A stretch of 64,000 nucleotides of DNA from Deltaproteobacteria bacterium (GCA_020848545.1 JADLHZ010000044.1:332187-396186); one strand, 5' to 3'. Numbered from the stretch's first letter, positions 36,201-47,266 are shown. The notes: generated by a model from the letters alone, not told the origin. Translations and numbers: made by a program.

Positions 36201-37792
36201 TGCTTCTGCTCCTGCTCGAGCACGCCGAGGAACATCGGCGCCAGCGGGTTCTTCGGCGCGAGCTTCGCTGCCTTCTCGTAGTAGTCTTTCGCGGCGTCGT
36301 GCTCCTGCAGGATGCGCGCGACGTGCCCGAGCGTCAGCGGGATCTCGGCCTCAGTCGGGTACGCCGCCTCGACGAGCAGCAGCGCTTCGCGCGCCTGCAG
36401 CGGCTTGTGCAGCTCGAAGAGCACGTAGCCGAGCTGCCGCCGCGCCCAGGTCGACTTCGGATCGACGTCGAGCGCCCGCCGATAAAACGCCTCGGCACGC
36501 TCGTAGCGGCGGAGCATGCGCTCGCAGTCGCCGAGCGAGATGAGCGCCCACGCCGACTTTGGGAACTGCGCCACGGCGCGCTCGAAGATCTTCTGCGCGT
36601 CCTGCAGGCGGTTCTTCGCGCGCAGCATGTAGCCGAGCTTCACCATCGCCGCGAGGTTCAGGGGCGATCGCGCGAGCACGCGGCGGTAGCGCGCGGCGGC
36701 CTCGTCGTACCGCTTCTTCAACGAATCGATGTCGCCGAGCGCGATCTCGATGTCGTCGTTGTTCGGCGCCAGTTGCAACGCGCGCTTCAACAGCTTCGCC
36801 GACTGCACAGTGTCGCCCCTCTCGAAGAGTAACGAGCCGAGCTCGGTCAGCGCCCAGACGAAGTCCTTGTTCGCCCGCAGCGCCGCTTCGTACTCCTTGC
36901 GCGCCTGCACCGTGCGGCCGTCGAGGCGCATCAAGTTTCCGAGCAGCGTGCGCGCGAGCGGATCGTTCGGCGTGACGCGCACGGCTTGCTTGTACGTCTT
37001 TTCGGCCTGCACCTTCTTGCCCATGCGCTCGAACACCGAGCCGACGAAGACGTAGCCGCTGCTCGCGTTCGGCCGCAGCGTGACGGCGAACTGGTACGCT
37101 TCGAGCGCGGCGGCGTCGTTGCCGAGCGAGGACTGTGCGTGGCCCAGGTTCAGCGCGAGATCGGCGTCCTTAGGGAAGGTCGCGCGGGCGAGCGTCAGGT
37201 GCTGCGCGGCGGTGGCGGCGTCTTTTGCCTTCAACGCGCTGTAGCCGAGCTGGCGGTGCGCCCAGCCGCTCTTCGGGTCGATCGCGAGCGCCGCTTGGTA
37301 CGCCTTCTTCGCGTCGTCGCCGCGGCCGAAGAGCTCGTAGGCGTCGCCGAGGTTCACCCGCGCATCGATGCTCTTGGGATCGGCGCGCGCGGCAGCGTTG
37401 AACGCGGCGGCCGCCTCTTCGTAGCGCTTCAACGCGAGCCACGTGGCCCCCAAGTGAAACTGCGCCGCGAAGCTCGCCGGGTTCGCCTTCACGGCGGTGC
37501 GCAAATAGCCGGCCGCGGCTTCGCGATCGCCGCGCTCGTTGTTGATGACCGCCAGGTGGATCAGCGCGATCTCGTTCGTTGGCGCCGTCTTCAGCACGGA
37601 CTTGAAGAGCTGCTCGGCCTCGGCGTTTCGGTGGTTCGAGAACGCCTGCCATCCCCGCGAGAGGAGGTACGCCACCTTCCACTCGTTCGATCCTGGCGCC
37701 GGCGCCGCGCTCGGCTGCGACGCCGGTGCCGATGCCGGCGCCGGACCCGCCACGAGCCATAGTGAAAACACTGCGATCGAAACGGAAGGCAC
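33287..37792 (-). CDS. Outer-membrane TPR protein with C-terminal beta-barrel, probable polysaccharide export/secretion component
   Basis: 1,501 residues from a GTG at 37792, the best start that opens a signal peptide (PSVSIAVFSLWLVAGPAPASA). No in-frame ATG is near. Long runs of TPRs (W/A/G/Y/A/P pattern, e.g. ALAIDPKSGWAHRQLGY) fill about 35-565 and 600-1045, broken by two Ala/Ser/Pro/Gln linkers (about 567-597 and 1050-1100). The last 350 or so residues alternate polar and hydrophobic strands with aromatic girdles and end in SFAR, as in a beta-barrel. TPR superhelix plus barrel is the layout of PgaA, BcsC and PelB, which export exopolysaccharide. The adjacent GT2, GT4, methyltransferase and GT-C genes fit that role. 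The barrel is predicted, not matched to a family. Confidence 0.75.
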   Translation of the reverse strand: MPSVSIAVFSLWLVAGPAPASAPASQPSAAPAPGSNEWKVAYLLSRGWQAFSNHRNAEAEQLFKSVLKTAPTNEIALIHLAVINNERGDREAAAGYLRTAVKANPASFAAQFHLGATWLALKRYEEAAAAFNAAARADPKSIDARVNLGDAYELFGRGDDAKKAYQAALAIDPKSGWAHRQLGYSALKAKDAATAAQHLTLARATFPKDADLALNLGHAQSSLGNDAAALEAYQFAVTLRPNASSGYVFVGSVFERMGKKVQAEKTYKQAVRVTPNDPLARTLLGNLMRLDGRTVQARKEYEAALRANKDFVWALTELGSLLFERGDTVQSAKLLKRALQLAPNNDDIEIALGDIDSLKKRYDEAAARYRRVLARSPLNLAAMVKLGYMLRAKNRLQDAQKIFERAVAQFPKSAWALISLGDCERMLRRYERAEAFYRRALDVDPKSTWARRQLGYVLFELHKPLQAREALLLVEAAYPTEAEIPLTLGHVARILQEHDAAKDYYEKAAKLAPKNPLAPMFLGVLEQEQKHYPLAIDAYARATKVDPKLVEAWVLRGDAASLERNIALSPLPPVAASQPASMASSLPASLPSSIPGAPPAPLDDKPRDPALAEKMYEIAKDAYRKALDINPNAGWPSRQLGFLEFYHERLEQARPLLIAASKDFPEDVEIQLARGHIERAMKHDPEAIAFFEKAAALAPNDVRGHVFLAILLRDQKRFGESFARATMGIAADNTSAWAYYERALTAFEMKRHKRALNDAERATKLDWKTRGAWLLVGRLRHEKKDYDEAINAYGIAMTLGPNDPDVQLAYASALRDRGRYGDLLEAAERVEQAVQALKDVAFAHLVAGHVFARVADVEQKEKDKVKGIADVMLGDDVGLPFVDVAARHLARAVELAPENAAMRISAARSLVGLKRPSEARTVVEPLLELGKPECPEEEWNVSWRIEKNRAELLPGTDTDRWKNASDADYVSIAYLLAGDLALEAKSWKQARLLYACAVVHQPNRPESHLRLGAAHEADGFVRLAEEHFVVARLLSDLALARAAKQKEELDDDLPASLPIAAASQPASLAASAPASEPIAASEPVSQPASDRVIIASAGAPPAAAPEPEIDEERKKELVGINVAAAEAVGRLRKEGGFPVAKILRLSGETSYRSQNQALDLVQRSAEILDFGNQTSGAPSNPLLVFTVPRTFATRAVAALHKPEWRAVPRFELEYKFFHEENAFVSDPQLLFQLNGTLAATTSPALQNRLGHFVEVRAAGTLPLRVPSFELAYTVAQAFTYATSPLRDEFHGTTTLTLKATVTQIGSAFLQLGYDPGAFIAKAAGTSLVAHTFFSLVRVEPMLRKQKLDTALEYRVDATWLTGLGRAWNHALEGELGSRLGNWYVQEKIRFGFAASDLVPTALPTIFSYLFKTRGGYVFGQHGSVFGSFTIAGTGAPPSFSPGMRTFDYVAVGAEGHYRLLWPKISGVTHTGFQFTASYDLRIAYNVGRLDHVVSAGVSFAR

Positions 37793-37810
37793 TGCCTCGA
37801 AAACTATCGG

Positions 37811-37833
37811 AAAAAGGTCCCTGGGACCATTTT
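37811..37833 (-). terminator. Intrinsic terminator-like hairpin after the methyltransferase gene
   Basis: On the minus strand GGTCC-CAG-GGACC forms a short hairpin flanked by AAAAT upstream and TTTTT downstream. It begins directly after the methyltransferase stop and ends before the TPR gene's start region. The stem is only five base pairs, so its strength is uncertain; the near-perfect dyad could instead be an operator for the TPR gene. Confidence 0.45.
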
Positions 37834-38670
37834 CTACCGGCGCTTCGTTGCGCGCATGTAAAGGCCGCCGAAGGGTCCAAGGCGGCGGTCCACCCCGGCG
37901 AACATCGCGGCGCCAAGCGCGGCGCGGACGGGCGCGGGGAGGGCGAGGGTTTGCCGGCGAAGCCCGAGCGCTTCCTGCATCTGGGTCGTCGTCTTCCTGC
38001 GGCCGAAGAGCGTGGCGACGACGCCCGACGTCATGCGCACGAGCGTCTCGTAGCGGCGCATTTCGCCGCGCGTCAAATAGTCGACGGTCTCCGTGATCTC
38101 GAGGCCGTGCCGGGCGAGCTGCGTCCGCCACTCGGCGAGCGACCAGTAGCGCAAGTGGGCCATGCGATGGTCGATGTCGTCCAGGTAGTCGCTGCGGCGT
38201 ACCCACGGCAGCAGCGGGCCGCGCAAGGTCGCGTGGTAGTCGGAGCTCGGGACGGTGTTGACGAACTCGCCGCCGGGCTTCAGCAGGCGCGCGATCTCGG
38301 CGAGCGTCTCGTCGATCGGCTGCACGTGCTCGACGACGGAGTTCGCGAACACGAAGTCGAGGCTCGCGTCGGGCTCGGGGATCTTCGCCACGCTGGCGAC
38401 GACCAAGCGCTCGTAGAGGCCGCGCTCCTTCGCCAAAGCGACATCGACGGGGTTGAGGTCGACGCCGACCCAGGTTCTGCCGCCGATGCGCGCGTCGACG
38501 ATCTTCGTCAGCTTGCCGTCGCCGCAGCCGAGATCGAGGCCGCGGCCTTTGGGGAACGGCGCCTCGACGACAGCCGCGATCTCGATCGCGCGCCAGAAGG
38601 CCGTGGCCGGCTGGAAGACGTAGACCGAGAGGAACTCGTCGAGGAGCGAACGGACGAGGGCGTCTTGCAT
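37834..38670 (-). CDS. SAM-dependent class I methyltransferase
   Basis: 278 residues. The motif GRGLDLGCGDGKLT (about 43-56) is the SAM-binding loop, GGRTWVGVDLNP holds the acidic residue for the ribose, and DFVFANSVVEHV plus LLKPGGEFVNTVP are motifs IV and V of the Methyltransf_11 type. A C-terminal helical tail with basic residues could contact a membrane or lipid substrate. It probably methylates a sugar or lipid intermediate in the polysaccharide region, which is inference from neighbours. It diverges from the GT-C-like gene. Confidence 0.85.
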   Translation of the reverse strand: MQDALVRSLLDEFLSVYVFQPATAFWRAIEIAAVVEAPFPKGRGLDLGCGDGKLTKIVDARIGGRTWVGVDLNPVDVALAKERGLYERLVVASVAKIPEPDASLDFVFANSVVEHVQPIDETLAEIARLLKPGGEFVNTVPSSDYHATLRGPLLPWVRRSDYLDDIDHRMAHLRYWSLAEWRTQLARHGLEITETVDYLTRGEMRRYETLVRMTSGVVATLFGRRKTTTQMQEALGLRRQTLALPAPVRAALGAAMFAGVDRRLGPFGGLYMRATKRR

Positions 38671-38753
38671 CGCTTGCCGTTCTACCCGCGAATCCCGACG
38701 CGGCCCAGGATCTCGCCAGCGCCAACGATTGGACAGCCCGCCCGCCTTCGTCG

Positions 38754-40314
38754 ATGCTCACTCCGCCGATGTTCACCACGTCGCTCGCCTCGACCTTCGA
38801 TCGCGCGCCGATCTCCGTGCCCCTCGCGATCGCATGCGCGTTCGGCCTGATGGGCGCGCTCTCGGGGCTGCCGAGCCAGCCGGATCACGAGTTCCACCTC
38901 TTCGTCGCCAGCCACTACGAGCACGCGTTCTTCTCGCTCTACGAGCCGCGCTGGTACGGCGGCTTCTACATCACGGGTCACCCGCCGCTCCTGCACGCGC
39001 TGACCGCGATCCTCGGGCGCGTGCCCGGCCTCGGCATCGAGCGCGCGTACGCGATCATCCTCGCGGCGATCCCGATGGGGCTCGTCGTCGCCGCGTGGAT
39101 GACGGGTGGCGTGCTTGCGCGCGGATCGTCGGCGGCGCCGCGGGCGTCCCTGCTGGTGGCGCTGAATCCACTCGTCTACTTGTTGCTGATTCCCTTCGGG
39201 CAGGCGCCGTTCGTGTTGGCCGTTGCGCTCGGGTTGCTCTCGGCGTCGTCGTTCCTCGAGGGGCGGACCGGCGTCGCAGCGGGCTTCGGCGCGGCCGCGG
39301 CGGCGTGTCATCCGCTCGGGCTCTTGCTGCCGCTCGCCGGCGTCGTTGTGGGCCTCGCGCGCGCGCAGCGGATCCGCGTGGCCATCGCGGCCGTGGCGAT
39401 GCTCGCGGTGTCGTTCGTGACGATGTGGCCGTTCTTTGCCGGCTACGTCTACGGCCTTACGCGCGTGCTGCCGAAGAACCCGCTCTCGCTCGCGAGCGGC
39501 ACGAGCTTCGCCATCGTCGCGGCGATGGTGCTCGGCGGGGTCGCGCTCTTCGTCGCCGTCGACAAGAAGAGCAGCCGGAACGCACGCGGTCTCGGCATTG
39601 CGGGCCTCGCCCTCGCCGCGGTGGCCCACTTTGGCGTCGGGCCGGTGTACTGGGACAAGCTGCTCTTCTTCTCCGCGCTCGCGACGGCGTTAGCCCTGGC
39701 GCTCGATCTGTCGCGGCGGCTGAGCAGCGTCGTCCTCCTCCTGGTCATGATCGCGGCGTCGTACGCGCTCTCGTTGAAGAAGCCGGGAAGGACCCGCGAT
39801 CAGCGCGCGGCTCTCGTCGAGACGTCGGCGTTCCTCGCCCGCGAAGGGCACGATCGTTTTCGCTACATGACGGTCGGTCTCGGAAAGGAGGCGCTCGAGA
39901 TCGGTCGCCGCACAGCCGCCGGATCCATCGACGGCGGCATGCCCTGGTTGAAGACGCTGCCCGAGCTCGACGCGCAGCCGTTCTACTCGCTCGACGAGCT
40001 GCCCCTCGACGACGCTCGCGCGCGGAGCGTGCTCGAAGCTGTGCTCGCACGCGCCGATGCGTTGCACTTGGCGTGGCTCATCAGCGCCGACGGCCGCGCT
40101 GGCGAAATCGCGGCGCGCTACGGCTACGCCACCTTGGCCGCGTTCCCAGGCGGCGTCGTCTTGTATCAGAAGGAAGTGACGCCGCTCGTCGCCGCCACGC
40201 CCGCACCGCCAGTGTGGGCCAAGGGTCTGCCCGTGCGCGGCTGGGGCGTGCTCTGGAGTCTGGCGCCTCTGCTGGTCCTCGCCTGCTCGATCGGCGCGTT
40301 CTCGCTGCGCCTGC

Positions 40315-40337
<23 letters not shown>
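38754..40337 (+). CDS. Polytopic membrane protein, GT-C-like (paralogue of the gene at 43926-45560)
   Basis: 527 residues with about ten hydrophobic helices and a C-terminal soluble, presumably periplasmic domain, then a final TM helix. The first loop contains DHEFHLFVASHY and EPRWYGGFYITGHPPLLH. An acidic residue plus His after TM1 followed by PRWYGGF resembles the large loop of GT-C glycosyltransferases and of the PTPS-related membrane family. The same block recurs in the second membrane protein of this region, so they are paralogues. It may use a polyprenol-linked sugar such as that made by the GT2 enzyme. Its 3' end overlaps the convergent regulator gene by 23 bases. Confidence 0.72.
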
Positions 40338-42132
<1,795 letters not shown>

Positions 42133-42134
42133 CG

Positions 42135-43880
42135 CTACGGGCGCACGAGCGTCACGGCGAGATCGTCGACGTACAAGGACGAGCTCTCGGTCGCCCCGAG
42201 GTAGGCGTTGATGACGACCTTCGCAGACGTTGCGCCCGCCGGGATCGCGGCGCGGCGGACGCGCAGCTCGTCCCAGTTGTTCTTCGTCAGGCGGTTCGAC
42301 TCGAAGGTCGTTTGCGCGGCGTCGTTGAAGATGAGCCGGAGCTGCGCCAGTGAAGCGGAGGAGCTGAAGCTCGTCGCCGCGAACGCGCGCACGTCGACGA
42401 CGTCGCCAGGGTTGAACGCGCCGAGTGTGAACGACTTCGTGATGCCGGTGTCTACGGGCGGTTGCCCGGGCGCGCCGGCGCCGCTCCAGCTCGCGTTCCA
42501 CAACGTCGCCCATTGCCCGCTCGGATGCACGAGCCAGTCGCCGCCGAACTCGCCCCAGCCCGCTGGGTGTTGATCGCCGTACTGGCCGCTCTCCGTCGCC
42601 GTGAAGTCGTCCGCCGCGATGGTGCGTATCGTTTGGTATTTCGTGCTCGGCTCGTAGGTGACCTTCAAGCTCTTGTAGAACACGGTGTTCGTCTCGTCTG
42701 CCGCGAGGTACGCCATCGGCGCGACGATGATGCGCACGGTGCCGGCCGGGATCGCCGCGTCGTAGAACGCGAGCGTCGACTGCGCGTTCTGAAAGCGCGG
42801 GTAGCTCGTGGTGACGCTCACCTGATTGCAGGTCTCGCCGATGAAGTAGAGCACGAGCGTCGTGCGCGTTTGCGCGCTCGTCTGCAGCGCGGCGATGTTC
42901 GCGACCATCGACAGGCGCGCGCCGCTCCCCGGGCACACGTTGATCGTCTTCACGAAGCCCGTCGTCGCAGGGAGCGGGCAGGTCGCGCAGGTGCCCCAGC
43001 TCCGATTGTGTGGTCGCGCGGTCACACCGTCAGTGAACCAGTCGCCGTTGAAGTCGCCGTCCCAGCCGATGTTCTCCGGCCAGATCGCTTGCCCAGCGCC
43101 GCTCGCGAAGCTCTCGTCGACGAGCACCGCGGTGCCGCTCATCGGCACGCAGCTCGCGGCCTTTGGCGCGGCGCAGGCGGTGCCGCTCGCGGTCTCGCAG
43201 CCAGGGCCCGCTTGATCGCAGGTGTCGACGCCGTTGCCGCCGTCGACGTTGTCGGTGCCGGGGCCGCCGACGAGCACGTCGCCGCCGTTGTCGCCTTGCA
43301 GAGTGTCGTTTCCGTTGCCACCGTCGAGCACGTCGTTGTTGTTGTCTCCGCGCAGCGCGTCGTTTCCGTCGCCGCCAGTGATGTAGTCGTCGCCGTTGCT
43401 GCCGCGTAGGTTGTCGTCGCCGGTGCCGCCGTCGATGTTGTCGTTGTCCGCGTCGCCGTCGATCGTGTCGTTGCCGCCTTCGCCGCGGATGACGTCGTTA
43501 CCGTCGCCGCCCTTGATGTCGTCGGTGCCGTCGCCGCCGCAGATGTAGTCGTTGCCCTTCTTACCGTCGATTTGGTCGTTGCCCGCCCCGGCCAAGATGC
43601 AGTCGCTGCTGTCGGTGCCGCTCAGGTTGTCGTTGCCCGCAGTGCCGTTGATGACGTTGTAGCCGGCGGGGCAATCGGCCACAGTGCACGGCGCGCTGCT
43701 CGACGACGCTGCGCTGCGCGCGAAGCCGAGCACGGGGTCGTGCTCGTCTCCCGGCTCGAACACACAAGCGTCGCCCTCGCAGGCGGCTGTCATGTGGTTT
43801 TCTCCGGCGGGGGGCGTGCACCCGAAGAGGGAGACCGAGACGCCGAGCGCAAGACAACGCGCTATGAACAGCCGCGGCAT
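42135..43880 (-). CDS. RTX-repeat lipoprotein
   Basis: 581 residues from the ATG at 43880, supported by GGAGG eight bases upstream. The lipobox is SLFGC. Residues about 75-220 contain about 15 RTX nonapeptides (GGxGxDxLx type, e.g. GGDGTDDIKGGDGNDVI), which fold as a calcium-binding parallel beta-roll. About 240-581 are two beta-sandwich domains, each preceded by a WGxF/W-rich segment, possibly carbohydrate-binding. RTX proteins usually leave through type I secretion with a C-terminal signal; a lipobox with RTX repeats implies a Sec/Lol route with folding after calcium exposure at the surface. It sits inside a polysaccharide operon directly upstream of the PilZ sigma-54 activator. Confidence 0.85.
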   Translation of the reverse strand: MPRLFIARCLALGVSVSLFGCTPPAGENHMTAACEGDACVFEPGDEHDPVLGFARSAASSSSAPCTVADCPAGYNVINGTAGNDNLSGTDSSDCILAGAGNDQIDGKKGNDYICGGDGTDDIKGGDGNDVIRGEGGNDTIDGDADNDNIDGGTGDDNLRGSNGDDYITGGDGNDALRGDNNNDVLDGGNGNDTLQGDNGGDVLVGGPGTDNVDGGNGVDTCDQAGPGCETASGTACAAPKAASCVPMSGTAVLVDESFASGAGQAIWPENIGWDGDFNGDWFTDGVTARPHNRSWGTCATCPLPATTGFVKTINVCPGSGARLSMVANIAALQTSAQTRTTLVLYFIGETCNQVSVTTSYPRFQNAQSTLAFYDAAIPAGTVRIIVAPMAYLAADETNTVFYKSLKVTYEPSTKYQTIRTIAADDFTATESGQYGDQHPAGWGEFGGDWLVHPSGQWATLWNASWSGAGAPGQPPVDTGITKSFTLGAFNPGDVVDVRAFAATSFSSSASLAQLRLIFNDAAQTTFESNRLTKNNWDELRVRRAAIPAGATSAKVVINAYLGATESSSLYVDDLAVTLVRP

Positions 43881-43925
43881 GGGCGTTACCTCCATCGCTC
43901 AGGATATCCGGGGTGGTGCAAATTT

Positions 43926-45560
43926 TCACTTCGGAGTGATGCGGCGATGACGCGCCAGGACGGCGAGCGCTGCCGAGATCACTAAGCACGCGAGCGGAAA
44001 CGTGCCCCAAACGATGCCGCCGAAGCCGGACGGAGGAGTTGGCTTGGCGACGAGTGGCGGCACGGTGCGTTCGAAGAGCGTGACGCCGTTCGGCCACACC
44101 TCGGCAAGCTCGTAACCGCTCTCGAAGAGGTGCGGATGATACCACTCGTCGTAGACGAGCACCCAGCGCAGGCTGAGCGCGTCGGCCATCCCGAGGAAGC
44201 GCTTCAGCACGTCGGGCCCTTGCGGAAAGTATTTGCAAGTATCGAGCGCCGCGATGCCGCTTTCCTTCAACATCGTGAGCGCGCGCGCCGCATGGTAATC
44301 GCCGTCGGCGTTCGGCGAGCGGCTCTCCATGTCCAGGCGGCACATCTGATCGCCGAAGCCGAGCGTGAGGTGGCGAAAGCGTTCGGCGCCGGGCGCGTTG
44401 AGCACCGCGAGCATCGGCGAAAGATCTTCGATGAACGCCGGCTGCCGCGCCGACTCCCTGAAGCTCACCGTCAGCAAGTTCAGCGGCAAGAGCGCGAAGA
44501 CGAGCCCGAGCCGCACCCGCGGGCCGTCGCCGAAGACGTGGACGATCGCCGCTGCGATCACCGGCGCGCCGAGCAAGCAGCCCCAGAAGGTGAAGCGATC
44601 GTAGACGAAGTACCGGGCCATCGCGCGGAACATGAGATCCGGCAAGGGCGTGGTCGTGCCGAACGAGAGCACGAAGAAGAAGAAGGCGGCGCCGGCGAAG
44701 AACGCCGCGTGCCAGAGGCGCTTCCAAATGAGCGCGAGCGCCGCGATGAGCACGACGAGCGCGGAGCCCACTTGCTGCACGAGATCGAGGGTCAACAAAC
44801 GCTCCCACAAAGGATCGCGTGAGAAGTGAGGGATCTCCGTCTGCGGCCCTTGGGCGCCGTAGAGGATCACCGGCCAGCCGACCGTCACCACCGCGACGCC
44901 GGCCACCGCGCCTGCGGAGAGGATGCGTCGCACGAGCGCGCCCCGCGACGTCTGACCGAAGAGCACGTGCGCGCAGCCGACGATCATGCTCGCGTAGGCG
45001 CCAAAGAGCATCGTCTGATGATGCGCGCCAGCCATCGCGCCCATGAGAAACCCGTAGCGAAGCAAGTTGCGCTTCAAGCCGCCGCGGCAGAACGCGTCGA
45101 GCTGCGCCGTCGCGAAGAGCACGATCGGCGCGGCGAAGAGCGTGGGCAGCTGGCCGTAGTTGTAGGCGACGCGCTGTTGCACAGGCCAGAGCGCAGCGAT
45201 GATCACGGCCAACGCGGCGGTGCGCGCGTCGCAAAAGATCCGCGCGAAGGCGCCAACGCTCAGCGGCAGCGCGGTCATGACGGCAGCGGTGAGCAGCGCG
45301 TAGGCGGTCTCGCGCGGCAGCAGCGCGCTCAGGATCGCTAGCGTTTGGTGGGCGAGCGGCGGATAGCTCGCGACCGAGAAGCCGCCGTACCAGCGCGGAT
45401 CCCAGAGGTCGAACCACGAGCGCAGGTAGTGATCGGCGAAGAACATGTGCACGTAAGCGTCGAACGAGCGCTGCTGGTGCCCCGAGAACAAGCTCAGTAC
45501 GGCGAGCATGATCGCGAGGCCGACGCCGATCTGCTCGAGCGACCGGAGCTCCTTGCTCAC
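43926..45560 (-). CDS. Polytopic membrane protein, GT-C-like (paralogue of 38754-40337)
   Basis: 544 residues from a GTG at 45560 that overlaps the preceding stop in a GTGA junction, implying translational coupling; the longer open frame upstream is discounted. About twelve hydrophobic helices are visible. The first loop has SFDAYVHMFFADHY and DPRWYGGFSVASYPPLAH, matching the paralogue's EPRWYGGF...HPPL block; the Asp and His there are candidate catalytic or metal residues of a GT-C fold. A soluble C-terminal domain and a last TM helix follow. A glycosyltransferase or glycan-modifying role is inferred from architecture and neighbours. Confidence 0.75.
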   Translation of the reverse strand: MSKELRSLEQIGVGLAIMLAVLSLFSGHQQRSFDAYVHMFFADHYLRSWFDLWDPRWYGGFSVASYPPLAHQTLAILSALLPRETAYALLTAAVMTALPLSVGAFARIFCDARTAALAVIIAALWPVQQRVAYNYGQLPTLFAAPIVLFATAQLDAFCRGGLKRNLLRYGFLMGAMAGAHHQTMLFGAYASMIVGCAHVLFGQTSRGALVRRILSAGAVAGVAVVTVGWPVILYGAQGPQTEIPHFSRDPLWERLLTLDLVQQVGSALVVLIAALALIWKRLWHAAFFAGAAFFFFVLSFGTTTPLPDLMFRAMARYFVYDRFTFWGCLLGAPVIAAAIVHVFGDGPRVRLGLVFALLPLNLLTVSFRESARQPAFIEDLSPMLAVLNAPGAERFRHLTLGFGDQMCRLDMESRSPNADGDYHAARALTMLKESGIAALDTCKYFPQGPDVLKRFLGMADALSLRWVLVYDEWYHPHLFESGYELAEVWPNGVTLFERTVPPLVAKPTPPSGFGGIVWGTFPLACLVISAALAVLARHRRITPK

Positions 45561-47224
45561 GGCGCCCTCGGCGCGATCACTACGCGGGGCACCTCGCGCA
45601 GGCAGCGGCAGAACGTGGCGGCCTGGCGCTTCGGCGAACCATCGACGCGAAAGAGGCCGTAGTGGCTCTCGGTCGTTTCGGTCCAGCGCGGCGTGACGTA
45701 CTCGATGGTCCCGACAGGATGGTCGAAGAGCTCCCACGCTCCGACGCCCGAAACCTTCGCCTTCTCGGCTGCGCTGCAGAGCTTCGCGTAGATCGCGTCG
45801 GCGCTCGCGTCGTCTTCGTACATCGAGGTGACGCCGAACTCTTGCAGCACGAGCGGCGTGCCGGCGGCGGCTTCACGCGCGCGGGCGAGGCCGTGCTCGA
45901 TGCGCTCCGGCGGAAAGTACCAGTGGATAGACAGCACGTCGCCGACGAGCATCGCTTCTTCCGGCAAGATCGCGCCGTCTCGGTTCGCGAAGTATCCGGC
46001 GAGGCCAAGGGTCACGAGGTGGCTCGGGTCGGCCTTCTTCATCGCGGCGGCCATGTGCCGGCTCCACGCGAAGACCTCGGCGGCGGTGAAGGTGGCGTCG
46101 GGAAGTCCGAAGCCGTGGTCCGCCTCGTTCATGAGATCCCACATCGCGATGGCGGACTCACCAGCGAACGCTTGGCCCATCTCCGCGACGTGTGCCTCCA
46201 TCGCCGCGTAGCGCTCTTTCTGAAACTCTTTGCGATCGGGAAACAGGCTCGGGATCACCAAGAGGCCGCGCTTCTTGGCGGCGTCGATGAGCTGGCGGAG
46301 GCGCGCGATCATCGCAGGTTTGCCGGCGAAAATCGCGTAGGGCGGGAAGACGCGGATCGCGTTCGCGGCGAGCGCGCGAGCGAGATCGAGGTCGCGCTCG
46401 ATCTGCCGCAGATCGAAGTCGGTCCAAAAGCGGCCCCAGCTCTTCTGTGCCGATTGGAAGTTGATGATGCGCAGGAGCACTTCTTTGTCACCCGCGACCA
46501 GGCGGCCGGCGTTCGCGGCGAGCGGCCCCTTGATCGTGATCTCAGGGCCGCTGACGGCGCAGCGTCCGAGGTCGACCTGCGGCGGCGGCGGCGCCTTTTG
46601 CAGCGCGAGCTCGCCGAACGATACGACCCGATTGTGCCGATAGCCCGACCACACCCGGTGCGCCGGCGGGCTCTCGCCGGGATCGGCGTCGCGCGACGCG
46701 AAGTTCACTCGCAGCGTGCTGCCGGCCCGCGGGCGCGCGCCGAGGAGCGAGTAGGGGACGCGCGCTTCCACCACGTAGCCCCGCGCTTCGATCTGGCCAG
46801 CCGCGACGATCGTTGCGTCGCCCTTCTTCGCCACCGGCGCGAACTGCTCGACGTTGCCCTTCGGACCGACGCCCATGTGCAGATAGCTGGCGCCGTCGCG
46901 CTCGACGAGCAGCTCCACCATGTCGCCCTTCCACACTTCACTTTCGGCGATCACATGATCGTCGGCGACGAGCGCGGCCAGGTAGAGATCGTTCTCGCCG
47001 AACGCGACGAAGATCTCGGCCTGGTGATCGGCGTCGTTCGTGATCGCGCCTTCTTCGATGAAGCCGCCGCCGAGGTTGATCGCCGGCGAGAGCGCGTACA
47101 TGCCGACGTTCCACTCGCCGAGGTCAGCGTCGATCGCGATCGTCTTCGGCGCCGGATGCGCGACCGCGACGCGGCGGTACGCATTCGACGGTGCGGCGAG
47201 GATCAGCGCGACAAGGAGAAGCAC
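45557..47224 (-). CDS. Exported CBM9-like plus GH5-like protein
   Basis: 555 residues. MLLLVALILAAPSNA is a signal peptide. Residues about 20-210 look like a CBM9-type beta-sandwich (IDADLGEWN...DHQAEIFVAFGENDLYLAALVADDHV), and about 215-545 like a clan-A TIM barrel. MWDLMNEADHG carries the likely acid/base Glu and LVLQEFGV the likely nucleophile Glu, as in GH5 enzymes. It may trim or remodel the polymer made by this locus, or degrade external glycan. Its stop codon overlaps the start of the following membrane protein gene. Confidence 0.82.
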   Translation of the reverse strand: MLLLVALILAAPSNAYRRVAVAHPAPKTIAIDADLGEWNVGMYALSPAINLGGGFIEEGAITNDADHQAEIFVAFGENDLYLAALVADDHVIAESEVWKGDMVELLVERDGASYLHMGVGPKGNVEQFAPVAKKGDATIVAAGQIEARGYVVEARVPYSLLGARPRAGSTLRVNFASRDADPGESPPAHRVWSGYRHNRVVSFGELALQKAPPPPQVDLGRCAVSGPEITIKGPLAANAGRLVAGDKEVLLRIINFQSAQKSWGRFWTDFDLRQIERDLDLARALAANAIRVFPPYAIFAGKPAMIARLRQLIDAAKKRGLLVIPSLFPDRKEFQKERYAAMEAHVAEMGQAFAGESAIAMWDLMNEADHGFGLPDATFTAAEVFAWSRHMAAAMKKADPSHLVTLGLAGYFANRDGAILPEEAMLVGDVLSIHWYFPPERIEHGLARAREAAAGTPLVLQEFGVTSMYEDDASADAIYAKLCSAAEKAKVSGVGAWELFDHPVGTIEYVTPRWTETTESHYGLFRVDGSPKRQAATFCRCLREVPRVVIAPRAP

Positions 47225-47266
47225 GTCGCGAGTGTGCCGCTGATCGAATCAGCGAAGAAGAAATTT

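Noticed and set aside
43240..43650. CRISPR-like regular repeats
   Set aside because: The periodicity is 27 bp and encodes RTX nonapeptides in a continuous reading frame; there are no unique spacers.
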